This document shows positions 37,916-45,880 of a stretch of DNA of 64,000 nt, in pieces. Each line of letters starts with the position of its first letter. Position 1 is the first letter of the stretch. The DNA is taken from contig JAEPNB010000001.1 in NCBI GenBank assembly GCA_017643645.1, positions 62,001 through 126,000 of the forward strand, written 5' to 3'. Both the position numbers and the translations under genes were made by a program. The notes beneath the pieces are model-generated. The model was given only the letters and a program-made list of their open reading frames with translations, did no database searches and was not told the DNA's origin. This DNA is from Balneola sp. GTDB lineage: Bacteria > Bacteroidota > Rhodothermia > Balneolales > Balneolaceae.

Positions 37916-38949
37916 ACAACCCCAATCCCATCCGGTTCCCACCACAGATCGGGGGTTTGAGACATGCTTAAAAACTCAGTATCTAATCCGAAAATACTTT
38001 CCCCGGTTCGATAAACCGTTTGCACTGAGTTGCCAAAACGACTTCTTAGTTCTTTAACCTTATCATGATCTCCCACAACCCAGTTTAGCACAAATTCCTG
38101 ATCGGGGAAGTCATCGGTTTCCTGAACCAGAAAATCATCCAGCCATGCCTGATCCCGTTCAATGGCTTTATTGTAAGCAAATTGATAAGCCAATGCTTCT
38201 TTGGGCTTTTTAAGTTGAGGGTTGTTCAACCAGAACTCTTCCACATAATCGGTAAAGTGGCATTTTACTTTTGATAATGAAAAAGGGCTAACGATTACAG
38301 CAACAGAACGACAACCATTCCCTCCGTATCTGAATACAGCTTCAATCATATCTCTCAAAGTATCAGGATCTTCATTATCCAGATAGGCTATAGAAAATTT
38401 TGCCGTCCGAATTACAAACTCTGTGTTGTCATTAACCGCATTTAACTTGAAAAGCTTTTCTTTAACCGGAGAAACGGATTCTTCCGATCCCGCAAACAGA
38501 ACTTTATCAGCCTGCAAATTTTTGAAATCGGCTAATTCTGTCGAGTATTGAATTTGATTATCGAGATCAGCTTCATCCATCATCTTCAAAAAACCTGATA
38601 ACAAATACGGATCTTTTTTGGAAAGCTTTCCATAATAGTCAGCGCCGGATAAAATGGTACCCAACGCATCCTGAAATCCAACCAAAGGAAGATTCCCGGC
38701 ATGTAAACAAAGAACTTTTTTTCCGACTGAATTTTTTGTTTCTGATAGATTTGCCCGCTTGGCCCATTCTTCAACCTGTCCGGAATCCACTTTCTGCTTT
38801 AATGTTCTGATCTGAAATTTAATGTCTTCAAAACTGAACAGAGCTTCTTCCACCGTTTTATCAATGGCTTTTTTTAGCGATAAATTATCTGGTTGGAGCC
38901 ATTTTCTTGTGGCTTGGGAGACTTTTGCTATGTGTGACTTCATTTGCAT
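37912..38949 (-). CDS. LuxC-like acyl-CoA/acyl-protein reductase
   Basis: A 345-residue member of the LuxC family, which reduces activated long-chain acyl groups to fatty aldehydes with NADPH. The nucleophile region FRYGGNGCRSVAV contains Cys213, and the N-terminal aldehyde-dehydrogenase-like block VLCLHAGNLPLVGFQDA is present. It is shorter than luminous-bacteria LuxC (about 480 residues), as is usual for Bacteroidetes homologues. No luciferase genes are nearby, so the aldehyde must serve another purpose. It follows the LuxE-like gene by 114 bases. Confidence 0.8.
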   Translation of the reverse strand: MQMKSHIAKVSQATRKWLQPDNLSLKKAIDKTVEEALFSFEDIKFQIRTLKQKVDSGQVEEWAKRANLSETKNSVGKKVLCLHAGNLPLVGFQDALGTILSGADYYGKLSKKDPYLLSGFLKMMDEADLDNQIQYSTELADFKNLQADKVLFAGSEESVSPVKEKLFKLNAVNDNTEFVIRTAKFSIAYLDNEDPDTLRDMIEAVFRYGGNGCRSVAVIVSPFSLSKVKCHFTDYVEEFWLNNPQLKKPKEALAYQFAYNKAIERDQAWLDDFLVQETDDFPDQEFVLNWVVGDHDKVKELRSRFGNSVQTVYRTGESIFGLDTEFLSMSQTPDLWWEPDGIGVV

Positions 38950-38968
38950 TTACTCACACACCCCTCAA

Positions 38969-38986
38969 TCCCCTCTCAAGAGGGGA
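38969..38986. repeat. Palindrome TCCCCTCT-CA-AGAGGGGA between luxE-like and luxC-like genes
   Basis: A perfect 8-base inverted repeat with a two-base centre, much GC-richer than its surroundings and preceded by ACACCCCTCAA. It resembles small palindromic elements common between genes in many bacterial genomes. It would form a tight hairpin in the transcript between the two cistrons. Confidence 0.6.
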
Positions 38987-39063
38987 CGTTCACTTGACAT
39001 AATCCTAATTAAGCATCTTGTATTATTCACTCTTCTGTGCTTTTGTGATTCTGTGGCATAACT

Positions 39064-40053
39064 TCAATCCCGGTCGATGAGGAAATTACAGCCTCGTAAA
39101 TTCTTTGGGTTCCATCTGCCTAAAACCTGAAATTGATTTTCAGCATTCATAACGCCTTTATCCTCTGTTAAAATAAACGAACAGGAATAGAAGTTTGCCA
39201 GATCTATCACTCCTATCAAGCCCTCTTCTCCATGTTCAACTTCCTGCATTGGGTTTTCAGGATTTCGAATACTTACCTGCATCCAGGAAGGACAGTCAAA
39301 CCATTCGGAACCTCGACTATATGCCTGACTCAATAATTCTGTCATGCCGTATTCCGAGTGAATCTGTTCCAAATTCAATCCGAAATCGTTCGCTAACTGT
39401 TCATGGAGATCTTGTTTTGTCATTTCTCTTCTGAATGTTTTCATACCTCCTGTTTCCATCACAATGGCATCCTTTGCAAGATCAACACTACTGCGTTCGG
39501 CCAAGTCCAGAAGTCCAAATGCAGCGCCAAACAACATTAGTTTTTTTCCTGAAGTTCTAATCTCATCTATCTCGTTTTTGAGTAACGGTTTATCCAGTTC
39601 CAGAAACTTACTGAGACCTGAATCTTCTCTTTCTATCAATGCGTTCAGCATCCACACCAAAGAAGAATTGGGATTGGAATTATAGCCCGGAGTATATGCC
39701 CAAATTACATAGTCATGCAGATCGTAGAATTCCCACATTCCATCAAAAATCGACTGTTTATACAGGTCGGGATCAACAACAATGTGTTTACTTCTCTGCA
39801 TCCCGGAAGTGCCACTGCTACGAAACAGCTGATAGCTATTAGCTGATAGCTGTTTCGTAGCAGTGATGACTTCTTTTTCTTTGAATGCCTGAATAGGTAA
39901 AAGCGGGATTTCATCTATATTCGCCGGATCAGTGACTCCAAGAGCTTTGCAAAATCGCCCGTAAACAGGGTTATTTTCTATCTGGTATTTAAAGACCTTG
40001 AGTACTTTTTCTTCGAAAAAAACAGACTCATCAAATATTTGGTAGGGATTCAT
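39064..40053 (-). CDS. LuxE-like acyl-protein synthetase
   Basis: A 329-residue ANL-superfamily protein of the LuxE family, which activates a fatty acid with ATP and holds it as a thioester for LuxC. The nucleotide-binding loop SSGTSG is at residues 79-84, the HSEYGMTELLSQAY block is the adenylate-forming motif, and a cysteine near the end (Cys322 in NLRGCNFL) fits the acyl-carrying cysteine known near the LuxE C-terminus. Residues 66-77 (TKQLSANSYQLF), just before the SSGTSG loop, are encoded by an 18-base inverted repeat and look repeat-derived. The gene overlaps the NHL gene upstream by four bases. Confidence 0.8.
   Translation of the reverse strand: MNPYQIFDESVFFEEKVLKVFKYQIENNPVYGRFCKALGVTDPANIDEIPLLPIQAFKEKEVITATKQLSANSYQLFRSSGTSGMQRSKHIVVDPDLYKQSIFDGMWEFYDLHDYVIWAYTPGYNSNPNSSLVWMLNALIEREDSGLSKFLELDKPLLKNEIDEIRTSGKKLMLFGAAFGLLDLAERSSVDLAKDAIVMETGGMKTFRREMTKQDLHEQLANDFGLNLEQIHSEYGMTELLSQAYSRGSEWFDCPSWMQVSIRNPENPMQEVEHGEEGLIGVIDLANFYSCSFILTEDKGVMNAENQFQVLGRWNPKNLRGCNFLIDRD
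39813..39865. repeat. 18-base inverted repeat inside the LuxE-like gene
   Basis: Arms CACTGCTACGAAACAGCT (39813-39830) and AGCTGTTTCGTAGCAGTG (39848-39865) are exactly complementary around a 17-base centre. Within the centre and arms AGCTGATAGCT appears twice, three bases apart. It lies in frame and encodes the segment ending QLSANSYQLF. Confidence 0.9.
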
Positions 40054-40868
40054 TCTTCAATAATTCTGATTAAAGCATGTGAAGTCAAGATATAAATCTT
40101 ATTCTCCACTACATATATATCACTAATCTCAGATTTCTTTTCAAAAGAAAGAATTGTCTTTTTAGTTAATGGTCCTAGCTTTTCAATAACATTATTTTTG
40201 GCAACATATATGTCATTATCTCTATAGAAAAATGAATGCGTTCCTTTCGCTTCGTAAAAACTTTCATAAAACCCGTTTTCAGAAATTTTATGCACTAACT
40301 CCGACTTTTTATCCAGAATAAAAATACTTCCGTCAATAACCTGCAATCCGGAAACTTCTTTTACTTCATCCGGAAGTGGTATTTGATCCAGAATAGCGCC
40401 GTCCTCATTGTATTTTCCAAGAGATCCGGAGCCATCATTATAAAAAATCACTTCCCCAAATTTGTTTACCCCTAAATAGGTTGGTGTAATTTCTGATCCG
40501 GTTTGAAATTGCTCATTAGCCTTGATCGAACTCAGATACTGCCAGCGTTTATCAAAAACCTGAATTCTGTTATTTCCTTTATCAGATACAAATAACTTTA
40601 ACCCGTTTGTAGTTGCAATATCCACCGGATTGTCGAATTGGTAGTCGCTGCTTCCTCTTTTTCCATATTTTTCAATCAGCTTTCCGTCAATCCCCAACTT
40701 AAGTATACGATGTGCTCCGGTTTCAACGATGTAAATAGCATCGTTTCCAAAAGTAAAAGAAGTCGCTTTATTTAAACCGGTATATAAAGTATCAACAGAA
40801 TTTTGTTGGGCGTATGCTGAATTTGCAATTAAAACACTCAAAATCGCTATGAGGCACAAGCGGCTCAT
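40050..40868 (-). CDS. Exported NHL-repeat beta-propeller protein
   Basis: A 272-residue exported protein (signal CLIAILSVLIANSAYAQ). The mature part is a set of NHL/SMP-30-type blades, e.g. GAHRILKLGIDGKLIEKYGK and FVSDKGNNRIQVFDKRWQYL, enough for a six-bladed beta-propeller. Such domains bind proteins or sugars, and no catalytic residues are evident. It overlaps purD upstream and the luxE-like gene downstream by four bases each, so it is translated within the gatB-to-luxC gene train despite being an exported protein. Confidence 0.75.
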   Translation of the reverse strand: MSRLCLIAILSVLIANSAYAQQNSVDTLYTGLNKATSFTFGNDAIYIVETGAHRILKLGIDGKLIEKYGKRGSSDYQFDNPVDIATTNGLKLFVSDKGNNRIQVFDKRWQYLSSIKANEQFQTGSEITPTYLGVNKFGEVIFYNDGSGSLGKYNEDGAILDQIPLPDEVKEVSGLQVIDGSIFILDKKSELVHKISENGFYESFYEAKGTHSFFYRDNDIYVAKNNVIEKLGPLTKKTILSFEKKSEISDIYVVENKIYILTSHALIRIIEE

Positions 40869-42145
40869 GCAAGGCGTTTTAAACCCTTAGCTCCGATATC
40901 ATTTCTGAAAAATGCTTTTTCGAAGCTGATCTTTTTTACCTGAGTGTAAGAGTTATCGATGGCTTCCTGCAGGGATTCCCCTTCCCCAACGATATTTAAA
41001 ACCCTGCCACCATTTGTAAGAAGCTTTCCATTTTCGATCCTGGTTCCGGCATGGAATAATATACCACTGTCAACTTTATCAACTCCACTTATCTCTTTGC
41101 CTTTCTCATAACTTTGAGGGTATCCGCCGGAAACCATAACCACCGTACATCTGTATTTATCGTCCAGCTCAATATCTGTTTCTGATAATCTTCCTTCCGT
41201 ACAAGAAATGATAACATCCAGCAGATCTGATTTCATTGCGGGAACAATCACCTGACATTCAGGATCCCCAAACCGGCAATTATATTCAACAACTTTGGGG
41301 CCTTCTTTTGTGATCATCAAGCCCACATAAAGAATTCCTTGGTATGGATTTCCTTCGGATTTCATCCCGACCACTGTTGGTTGAATAATTTCTGATTCAA
41401 CTCTTCTGAGAAGCTCTTTAGTTACGATCGGAGCCGGAGAATAAGCTCCCATTCCACCTGTATTTAAACCGGTATCTCCTTCTCCTATACGTTTATGATC
41501 CTGAGCATTGCCGATCACTTTGTAGCTGTCTCCATCACAAATAGCAAAAACCGAAGCTTCTTCACCTTCCATAAATTCTTCGATTACCAATCTGGAAGCT
41601 GCATCACTTAACGATCCTTCCTGAAGTTCTTCCAGAGCTGAAATGGCATCTGATTCATTTTCAGGAATCAGAACTCCTTTTCCTCCGGCTAAACCGTCTG
41701 CTTTTAGAACTACCGGATAACTGCCCTTTTCTATGATATATTCTGCAGCACGGTCAAATTCATCCTGGCTGAATACTTCATATCCTGCGGTTGGAATATC
41801 ATGTCTTTTCATGAAATCCTTAGCAAATTCTTTGCTTCCTTCCAGCATTGCAGCTTGTTGCTTAGGGCCAAACACAGCGTGACATTTTTCTTCCAGAAAA
41901 TCAGCGATTCCTTCTACAAGGGGCTGTTCAGGTCCTACAACCGTTAAATGGATGGCATTGGTTTGAATAAATTCCCAAACCTCATCAAAATCTGAAGCAT
42001 TAAGTTGCACATTTTTTCCCAGCGATTCTGTTCCGGGATTTCCGGGAGCAATAAAAAGCTGTTCAAGTTTTGGAGATTTTGCTATTCCCCAAGCCAGTGC
42101 ATGTTCTCTTCCTCCGCTTCCCAACAAGAGTACATTATATTTCAT
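40865..42145 (-). CDS. purD: Phosphoribosylamine-glycine ligase (GARS)
   Basis: A 426-residue ATP-grasp enzyme of purine synthesis that joins phosphoribosylamine and glycine. The N-terminal loop LLLGSGGREHALAW, the ATP-grasp segments SYPVVLKADGLAGGKGVLI and EEFMEGEEASVFAICDG, and GDTGLNTGGMGAYSPAP are characteristic, as is the C-terminal EYNCRFGDPECQV. It lies between tpiA (three-base gap) and the NHL gene (four-base overlap) rather than with other pur genes. Confidence 0.97.
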   Translation of the reverse strand: MKYNVLLLGSGGREHALAWGIAKSPKLEQLFIAPGNPGTESLGKNVQLNASDFDEVWEFIQTNAIHLTVVGPEQPLVEGIADFLEEKCHAVFGPKQQAAMLEGSKEFAKDFMKRHDIPTAGYEVFSQDEFDRAAEYIIEKGSYPVVLKADGLAGGKGVLIPENESDAISALEELQEGSLSDAASRLVIEEFMEGEEASVFAICDGDSYKVIGNAQDHKRIGEGDTGLNTGGMGAYSPAPIVTKELLRRVESEIIQPTVVGMKSEGNPYQGILYVGLMITKEGPKVVEYNCRFGDPECQVIVPAMKSDLLDVIISCTEGRLSETDIELDDKYRCTVVMVSGGYPQSYEKGKEISGVDKVDSGILFHAGTRIENGKLLTNGGRVLNIVGEGESLQEAIDNSYTQVKKISFEKAFFRNDIGAKGLKRLA

Positions 42146-42148
42146 GAT

Positions 42149-42922
42149 TCAGGAAAGTTTTTCGGCAATAGAAATAATTTCAGAAAAGCTGTCGGCTTTT
42201 AAGCTGGCTCCGCCGATCAAACCTCCGTCAACATCAGTCTGCGATAACAGTTCTTCAGCGTTTGCCGGTTTCATACTTCCACCATACAAGATCCGGATGG
42301 CTGATGCTGTTTCTTCGTTGTATAATGCGGCAATTTCAGAACGTATAAAAGCATGCATTTCCTGAGCTTGCTCAGGTGAGGCGGTTTCTCCAGTTCCAAT
42401 TGCCCAGATAGGTTCGTAAGCTATTACAACATCTAAGATCTCACTATCTGAAATATCTTGAAGTGCCTTTTTAACTTGGCTTGAAACTACATCAAAGTGC
42501 GTGTCTTTTTTCCGCTGATCAAGAGATTCTCCCACACAAATAACCGGAGCTATTTTATGAGAAAGTGCTTTACGAGCCTTTTTGTTGACAGTTTCATCGT
42601 TCTCACCAAAGTATTGGCGTCGTTCAGAATGTCCGATGAGCACAAAATTACAACCGCTTTCTGCGAGCATAGTTGCGCTAATTTCTCCGGTATAAGCTCC
42701 GTTATCTTCAAAATAAAAATTCTGAGCACCAACCTGAATGTCCGAGTCGTGAAGATACTTTACAGCCATTCCAAGAGAGACAAACGGTGGACAAACCAAA
42801 ACGTCTACTTCCTCTGATATCTCATTTTTAGCAGATCTCAATCCCTCAAGTAACTCTGCGGCCTCAAAAGGACCTCCATTCATCTTCCAGTTTCCTGCTA
42901 TTAAAAACTGTCTATCACGCAT
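42149..42922 (-). CDS. tpiA: Triosephosphate isomerase
   Basis: A 257-residue glycolytic TIM barrel that interconverts dihydroxyacetone phosphate and glyceraldehyde-3-phosphate. The lysine of GNWKMNGG, the histidine of LIGHSERRQYFGE, the catalytic glutamate in VIAYEPIWAIGTG and the phosphate loop RILYGGSMKPANAEEL are all present. The start codon follows directly on the stop of the TlpA-like gene, indicating co-transcription. Confidence 0.98.
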   Translation of the reverse strand: MRDRQFLIAGNWKMNGGPFEAAELLEGLRSAKNEISEEVDVLVCPPFVSLGMAVKYLHDSDIQVGAQNFYFEDNGAYTGEISATMLAESGCNFVLIGHSERRQYFGENDETVNKKARKALSHKIAPVICVGESLDQRKKDTHFDVVSSQVKKALQDISDSEILDVVIAYEPIWAIGTGETASPEQAQEMHAFIRSEIAALYNEETASAIRILYGGSMKPANAEELLSQTDVDGGLIGGASLKADSFSEIISIAEKLS

Positions 42923-44302
42923 TTAATTCTCTTTTTTATTTTGATTGATAACGGAGTTCATTCCCTGAATAACATCTGTAAATTCAGTAGTAACATATTT
43001 ACGAACAATGTTTCCATTCTGATCTACTAAAATTCTTGTGGGTACATCAGTAACATTGAAAGTCTCTATGAGTTTTTGAATATCAAATGATCCGAAAGAT
43101 GCGATATCCCAATGTCTGACGCGTTCTTCGAAAAATGCATTTACCGTTATTTCACTTCTGTCCAACGGAATTGTAAATATTTCCAAATCATAATTCTGAT
43201 AGATTTGATGCAGTACAACGGTTCTGTCGTATTGATCCTGATACAAACTACTTGCAACCGGAGTAATCTCTATAATGTAAGGTTTTCCAATCAATCTGGT
43301 TGAGTTAACAGAATCCCCTTCCTGAGTTACAAAAGAGAAATCAGGGACTCTGAATCCCGGAGCCAGATATGCAAGGTCATAGCCTATATTCTTAGCCCAT
43401 TGCATAGCGTTTTCTTTATTCTTATATATTTTCTCAAATTTTTCCAGAGCTGCTTTAGCTTCTTCAACTCTTGAGCTATCATAAAGCACTTCAATTTTCT
43501 TTTGCTCTAATCCTAAAATAAGCTCATCGTTTTGTGTGAGTTCTGCCAACGAATCCAGATAAGTAAGGCCTATATCTAATCCATTTTGATCTGATATAAA
43601 TGGGAACCCATAATTAACAGCTGCAAAAATCATTTCGTCGTCCTGAAGTGCATCATCTATTCTGCCCATCATTTTTTCTTTATCAATGATGTTGAGTAAT
43701 CTGATTGATTCTGAAGCTGATAAACTTGCTGCAATGGTATTTTTATTCCTCTGTGTTACTTCCCAAAAAAGATCACTCCATTTTAGAATTTCGTCATAAA
43801 TTAGAGAATCAGCGATAGCCCCGGCGTTTATATAAGCCGCAACACGCTTAAACCCCCTGTCAATTCTGTTGAAGGTATTCATGGCTCTTTGCTCACGGGA
43901 ATCAAGCTCAAAATTCTTATCTAAGCCGGGTAGTTCACCTGTAAATTTAAGAGTGTCATTATCTGCTAAAATAAACTGAGTACTAGCCAGCTCATTCCCG
44001 TTTCTTTTTACGAAAACAGGATAGACTCCCTTTTGGGGAAATTCCACTTTTCCTTTGATAAACCCGTTTATATCAGAACTTTCATTGAAAAGGGTGTCAA
44101 TGGGGTTGTCAGCGCTTTCCTGATAAGTGATAATAAGCTGAATGCCTGAGTAATCTTTAGAGTTATCAATAGAGTCAGCAACAGTAATTGTTCCTTCCAA
44201 AAATGCTTTTTTCATCTCCGGTTTGCTACTGCAATTTGTGATGAAAGCAGCAAAAAGTACCAGATAAAATATTTTTCTAATGTCCATAATAGTTTGACTC
44301 AA
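42923..44302 (-). CDS. Thioredoxin-fold lipoprotein lacking the CxxC motif
   Basis: A 459-residue lipoprotein; a start five codons in, at MDIRKIF, is also possible. The signal FAAFITNCSS has the lipid cysteine. Residues 30-300 resemble the DUF4369-like N-terminal domain seen in Bacteroidetes TlpA-like proteins. The C-terminal 140 residues keep the thioredoxin framework: APGFRVPDFSFVTQEGDSVN, the cis-proline TDVPTRILVDQNG and a final helix. Where the WCxxC should be, the sequence reads TPVASSLYQ (residues 347-355), so it cannot act as a dithiol oxidoreductase by the usual mechanism. It lies between gatB and tpiA with almost no spacing. Confidence 0.75.
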   Translation of the reverse strand: MSQTIMDIRKIFYLVLFAAFITNCSSKPEMKKAFLEGTITVADSIDNSKDYSGIQLIITYQESADNPIDTLFNESSDINGFIKGKVEFPQKGVYPVFVKRNGNELASTQFILADNDTLKFTGELPGLDKNFELDSREQRAMNTFNRIDRGFKRVAAYINAGAIADSLIYDEILKWSDLFWEVTQRNKNTIAASLSASESIRLLNIIDKEKMMGRIDDALQDDEMIFAAVNYGFPFISDQNGLDIGLTYLDSLAELTQNDELILGLEQKKIEVLYDSSRVEEAKAALEKFEKIYKNKENAMQWAKNIGYDLAYLAPGFRVPDFSFVTQEGDSVNSTRLIGKPYIIEITPVASSLYQDQYDRTVVLHQIYQNYDLEIFTIPLDRSEITVNAFFEERVRHWDIASFGSFDIQKLIETFNVTDVPTRILVDQNGNIVRKYVTTEFTDVIQGMNSVINQNKKEN

Positions 44303-44308
44303 TCTGAA

Positions 44309-45757
44309 TCAGTTTTGTAATTTTTTTGTAACCATTTCAGTTACTAATTTTGGGTTTGCTTTCCCCTTTGAAGCCTTCATTGCTTGTCCTACAAAAAATC
44401 CCATCAGTTGTTTTTTTCCATCTTTAAATCGCTGAACCTCATCCGGATTATTCGCTATTATTTCATCAACAATAGGTTCTAAAAAACCTGAGTCTGAAAC
44501 TTGTATTAAATTCATGTCTTTTGCCAATTCTTCAGCAGATTTTTCAGAACTGAGCATGGCATTAAAAACTTCCTGCATTGCAGACGAATTGATCTTGTCT
44601 TCTTCTTTAAGTTTTATCAATACAGCTAAGCGTTCAGGAGTCACCGAAAACTCTCCTATATCGATACTCTGTTCATTCAAGACTCTCAAGACTTCACTCA
44701 AAACCATGTTTGAAGCCGATTTAGGAGATTTTGTAAACGAAACAACTTCCTCGAAATAATCTGCCAGATACCGACTCTCCGTCAAAGTAACTGCATCATT
44801 TTCACTCATGCCATATTCTTCCATGAATCGCTTTTGACGTACATCAGCTAATTCCGGAAGTTCTTCTTTTATGTCAGCGAGCAATTCTTCCGTAACAATT
44901 ACGGGTGGCAGGTCAGGTTCAGGGAAATACCGGTAGTCATGAGCTTCTTCTTTTGAGCGCATCACTCTGGTCTGATTTTTAGTAGTATCCCATAATCTGG
45001 TTTGCTGAACTACTTCACCACCTTCTTCAATCAGTTCGATCTGTCTGTAAATTTCAAACTCAATGGCCTTTTCAACATTCCGGAAAGAGTTCATATTCTT
45101 TAACTCAGTTCGGGTACCAAATTTTTCTCTCCCTCTTGGACGAACAGACACGTTGGCATCACAACGTAAGCTTCCTTCTTCCATATTTCCATCACAGATC
45201 TCCAGATACTGAACAATTTGCTTGATCTTGGTCAAATAAGCGTACGCTTCCTGTGGAGTTCTTAAGTCCGGTTCTGAAACAATTTCTATCAACGGAGTAC
45301 CTGCACGATTCAGATCCACTAATGTATTATAAGGATCCTGATCATGTATAGACTTTCCTGCATCTTCTTCCATGTGAATGCGGGTAATCCCGATTCTTTT
45401 ATCATACTCATCCAGTTCAATATTTATAAAACCGTCAAAACAAATTGGAGTGTCGAATTGAGAGATCTGATATCCTTTTGGAAGATCAGGATAGAAGTAA
45501 TTTTTCCGTGCAAAAATGGATTTCGGAGCAACACTACAATCTGTTGCCAATCCCATTTTAATAATGTATCGAACTAAGTTCTCATTAATAACCGGTAACG
45601 TTCCGGGGTGTCCCAAGCAAAGTGGTGAAACCTGTGTATTAGGAGCTTCTCCATACTGCGCTGCTACCGGTGCAAAAGCTTTACTTTTGGTTAATAATTG
45701 TGCGTGTACCTCAAGGCCAATTACTGCCTCAAACCGTTCATGGGCAATTGTGCTCAT
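44309..45757 (-). CDS. gatB: Aspartyl/glutamyl-tRNA(Asn/Gln) amidotransferase subunit B
   Basis: A 482-residue GatB. With GatA and GatC it converts Glu-tRNA(Gln) (or Asp-tRNA(Asn)) to the amide form. The cradle-domain start IGLEVHAQLLTKSKAF, the RAGTPLIEIVSEPDLR and YRYFPEPDLPP blocks, and the helical tail domain ending in the typical FVGQAMKASKGKANPKLV are visible. GatA and GatC are not adjacent. It heads the minus-strand gene train at this locus, with a 123-base divergent region ahead of it. Confidence 0.97.
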   Translation of the reverse strand: MSTIAHERFEAVIGLEVHAQLLTKSKAFAPVAAQYGEAPNTQVSPLCLGHPGTLPVINENLVRYIIKMGLATDCSVAPKSIFARKNYFYPDLPKGYQISQFDTPICFDGFINIELDEYDKRIGITRIHMEEDAGKSIHDQDPYNTLVDLNRAGTPLIEIVSEPDLRTPQEAYAYLTKIKQIVQYLEICDGNMEEGSLRCDANVSVRPRGREKFGTRTELKNMNSFRNVEKAIEFEIYRQIELIEEGGEVVQQTRLWDTTKNQTRVMRSKEEAHDYRYFPEPDLPPVIVTEELLADIKEELPELADVRQKRFMEEYGMSENDAVTLTESRYLADYFEEVVSFTKSPKSASNMVLSEVLRVLNEQSIDIGEFSVTPERLAVLIKLKEEDKINSSAMQEVFNAMLSSEKSAEELAKDMNLIQVSDSGFLEPIVDEIIANNPDEVQRFKDGKKQLMGFFVGQAMKASKGKANPKLVTEMVTKKLQN

Positions 45758-45880
45758 TTAGTCCTGTTTCAGAATCGTGATTTATAAATGGTAAAGATAT
45801 TAAAGTAAACACTTAGATAGTAAACTTAATATGCATTACTTCTGTGGTTTTAGTATGTTCTTTTAGATTAACGAGTTGCT

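Noticed and set aside
37912-40053. Bioluminescence operon
   Set aside because: Only LuxC- and LuxE-like genes are present, with no LuxA/LuxB/LuxD; such pairs are common in non-luminous Bacteroidetes.
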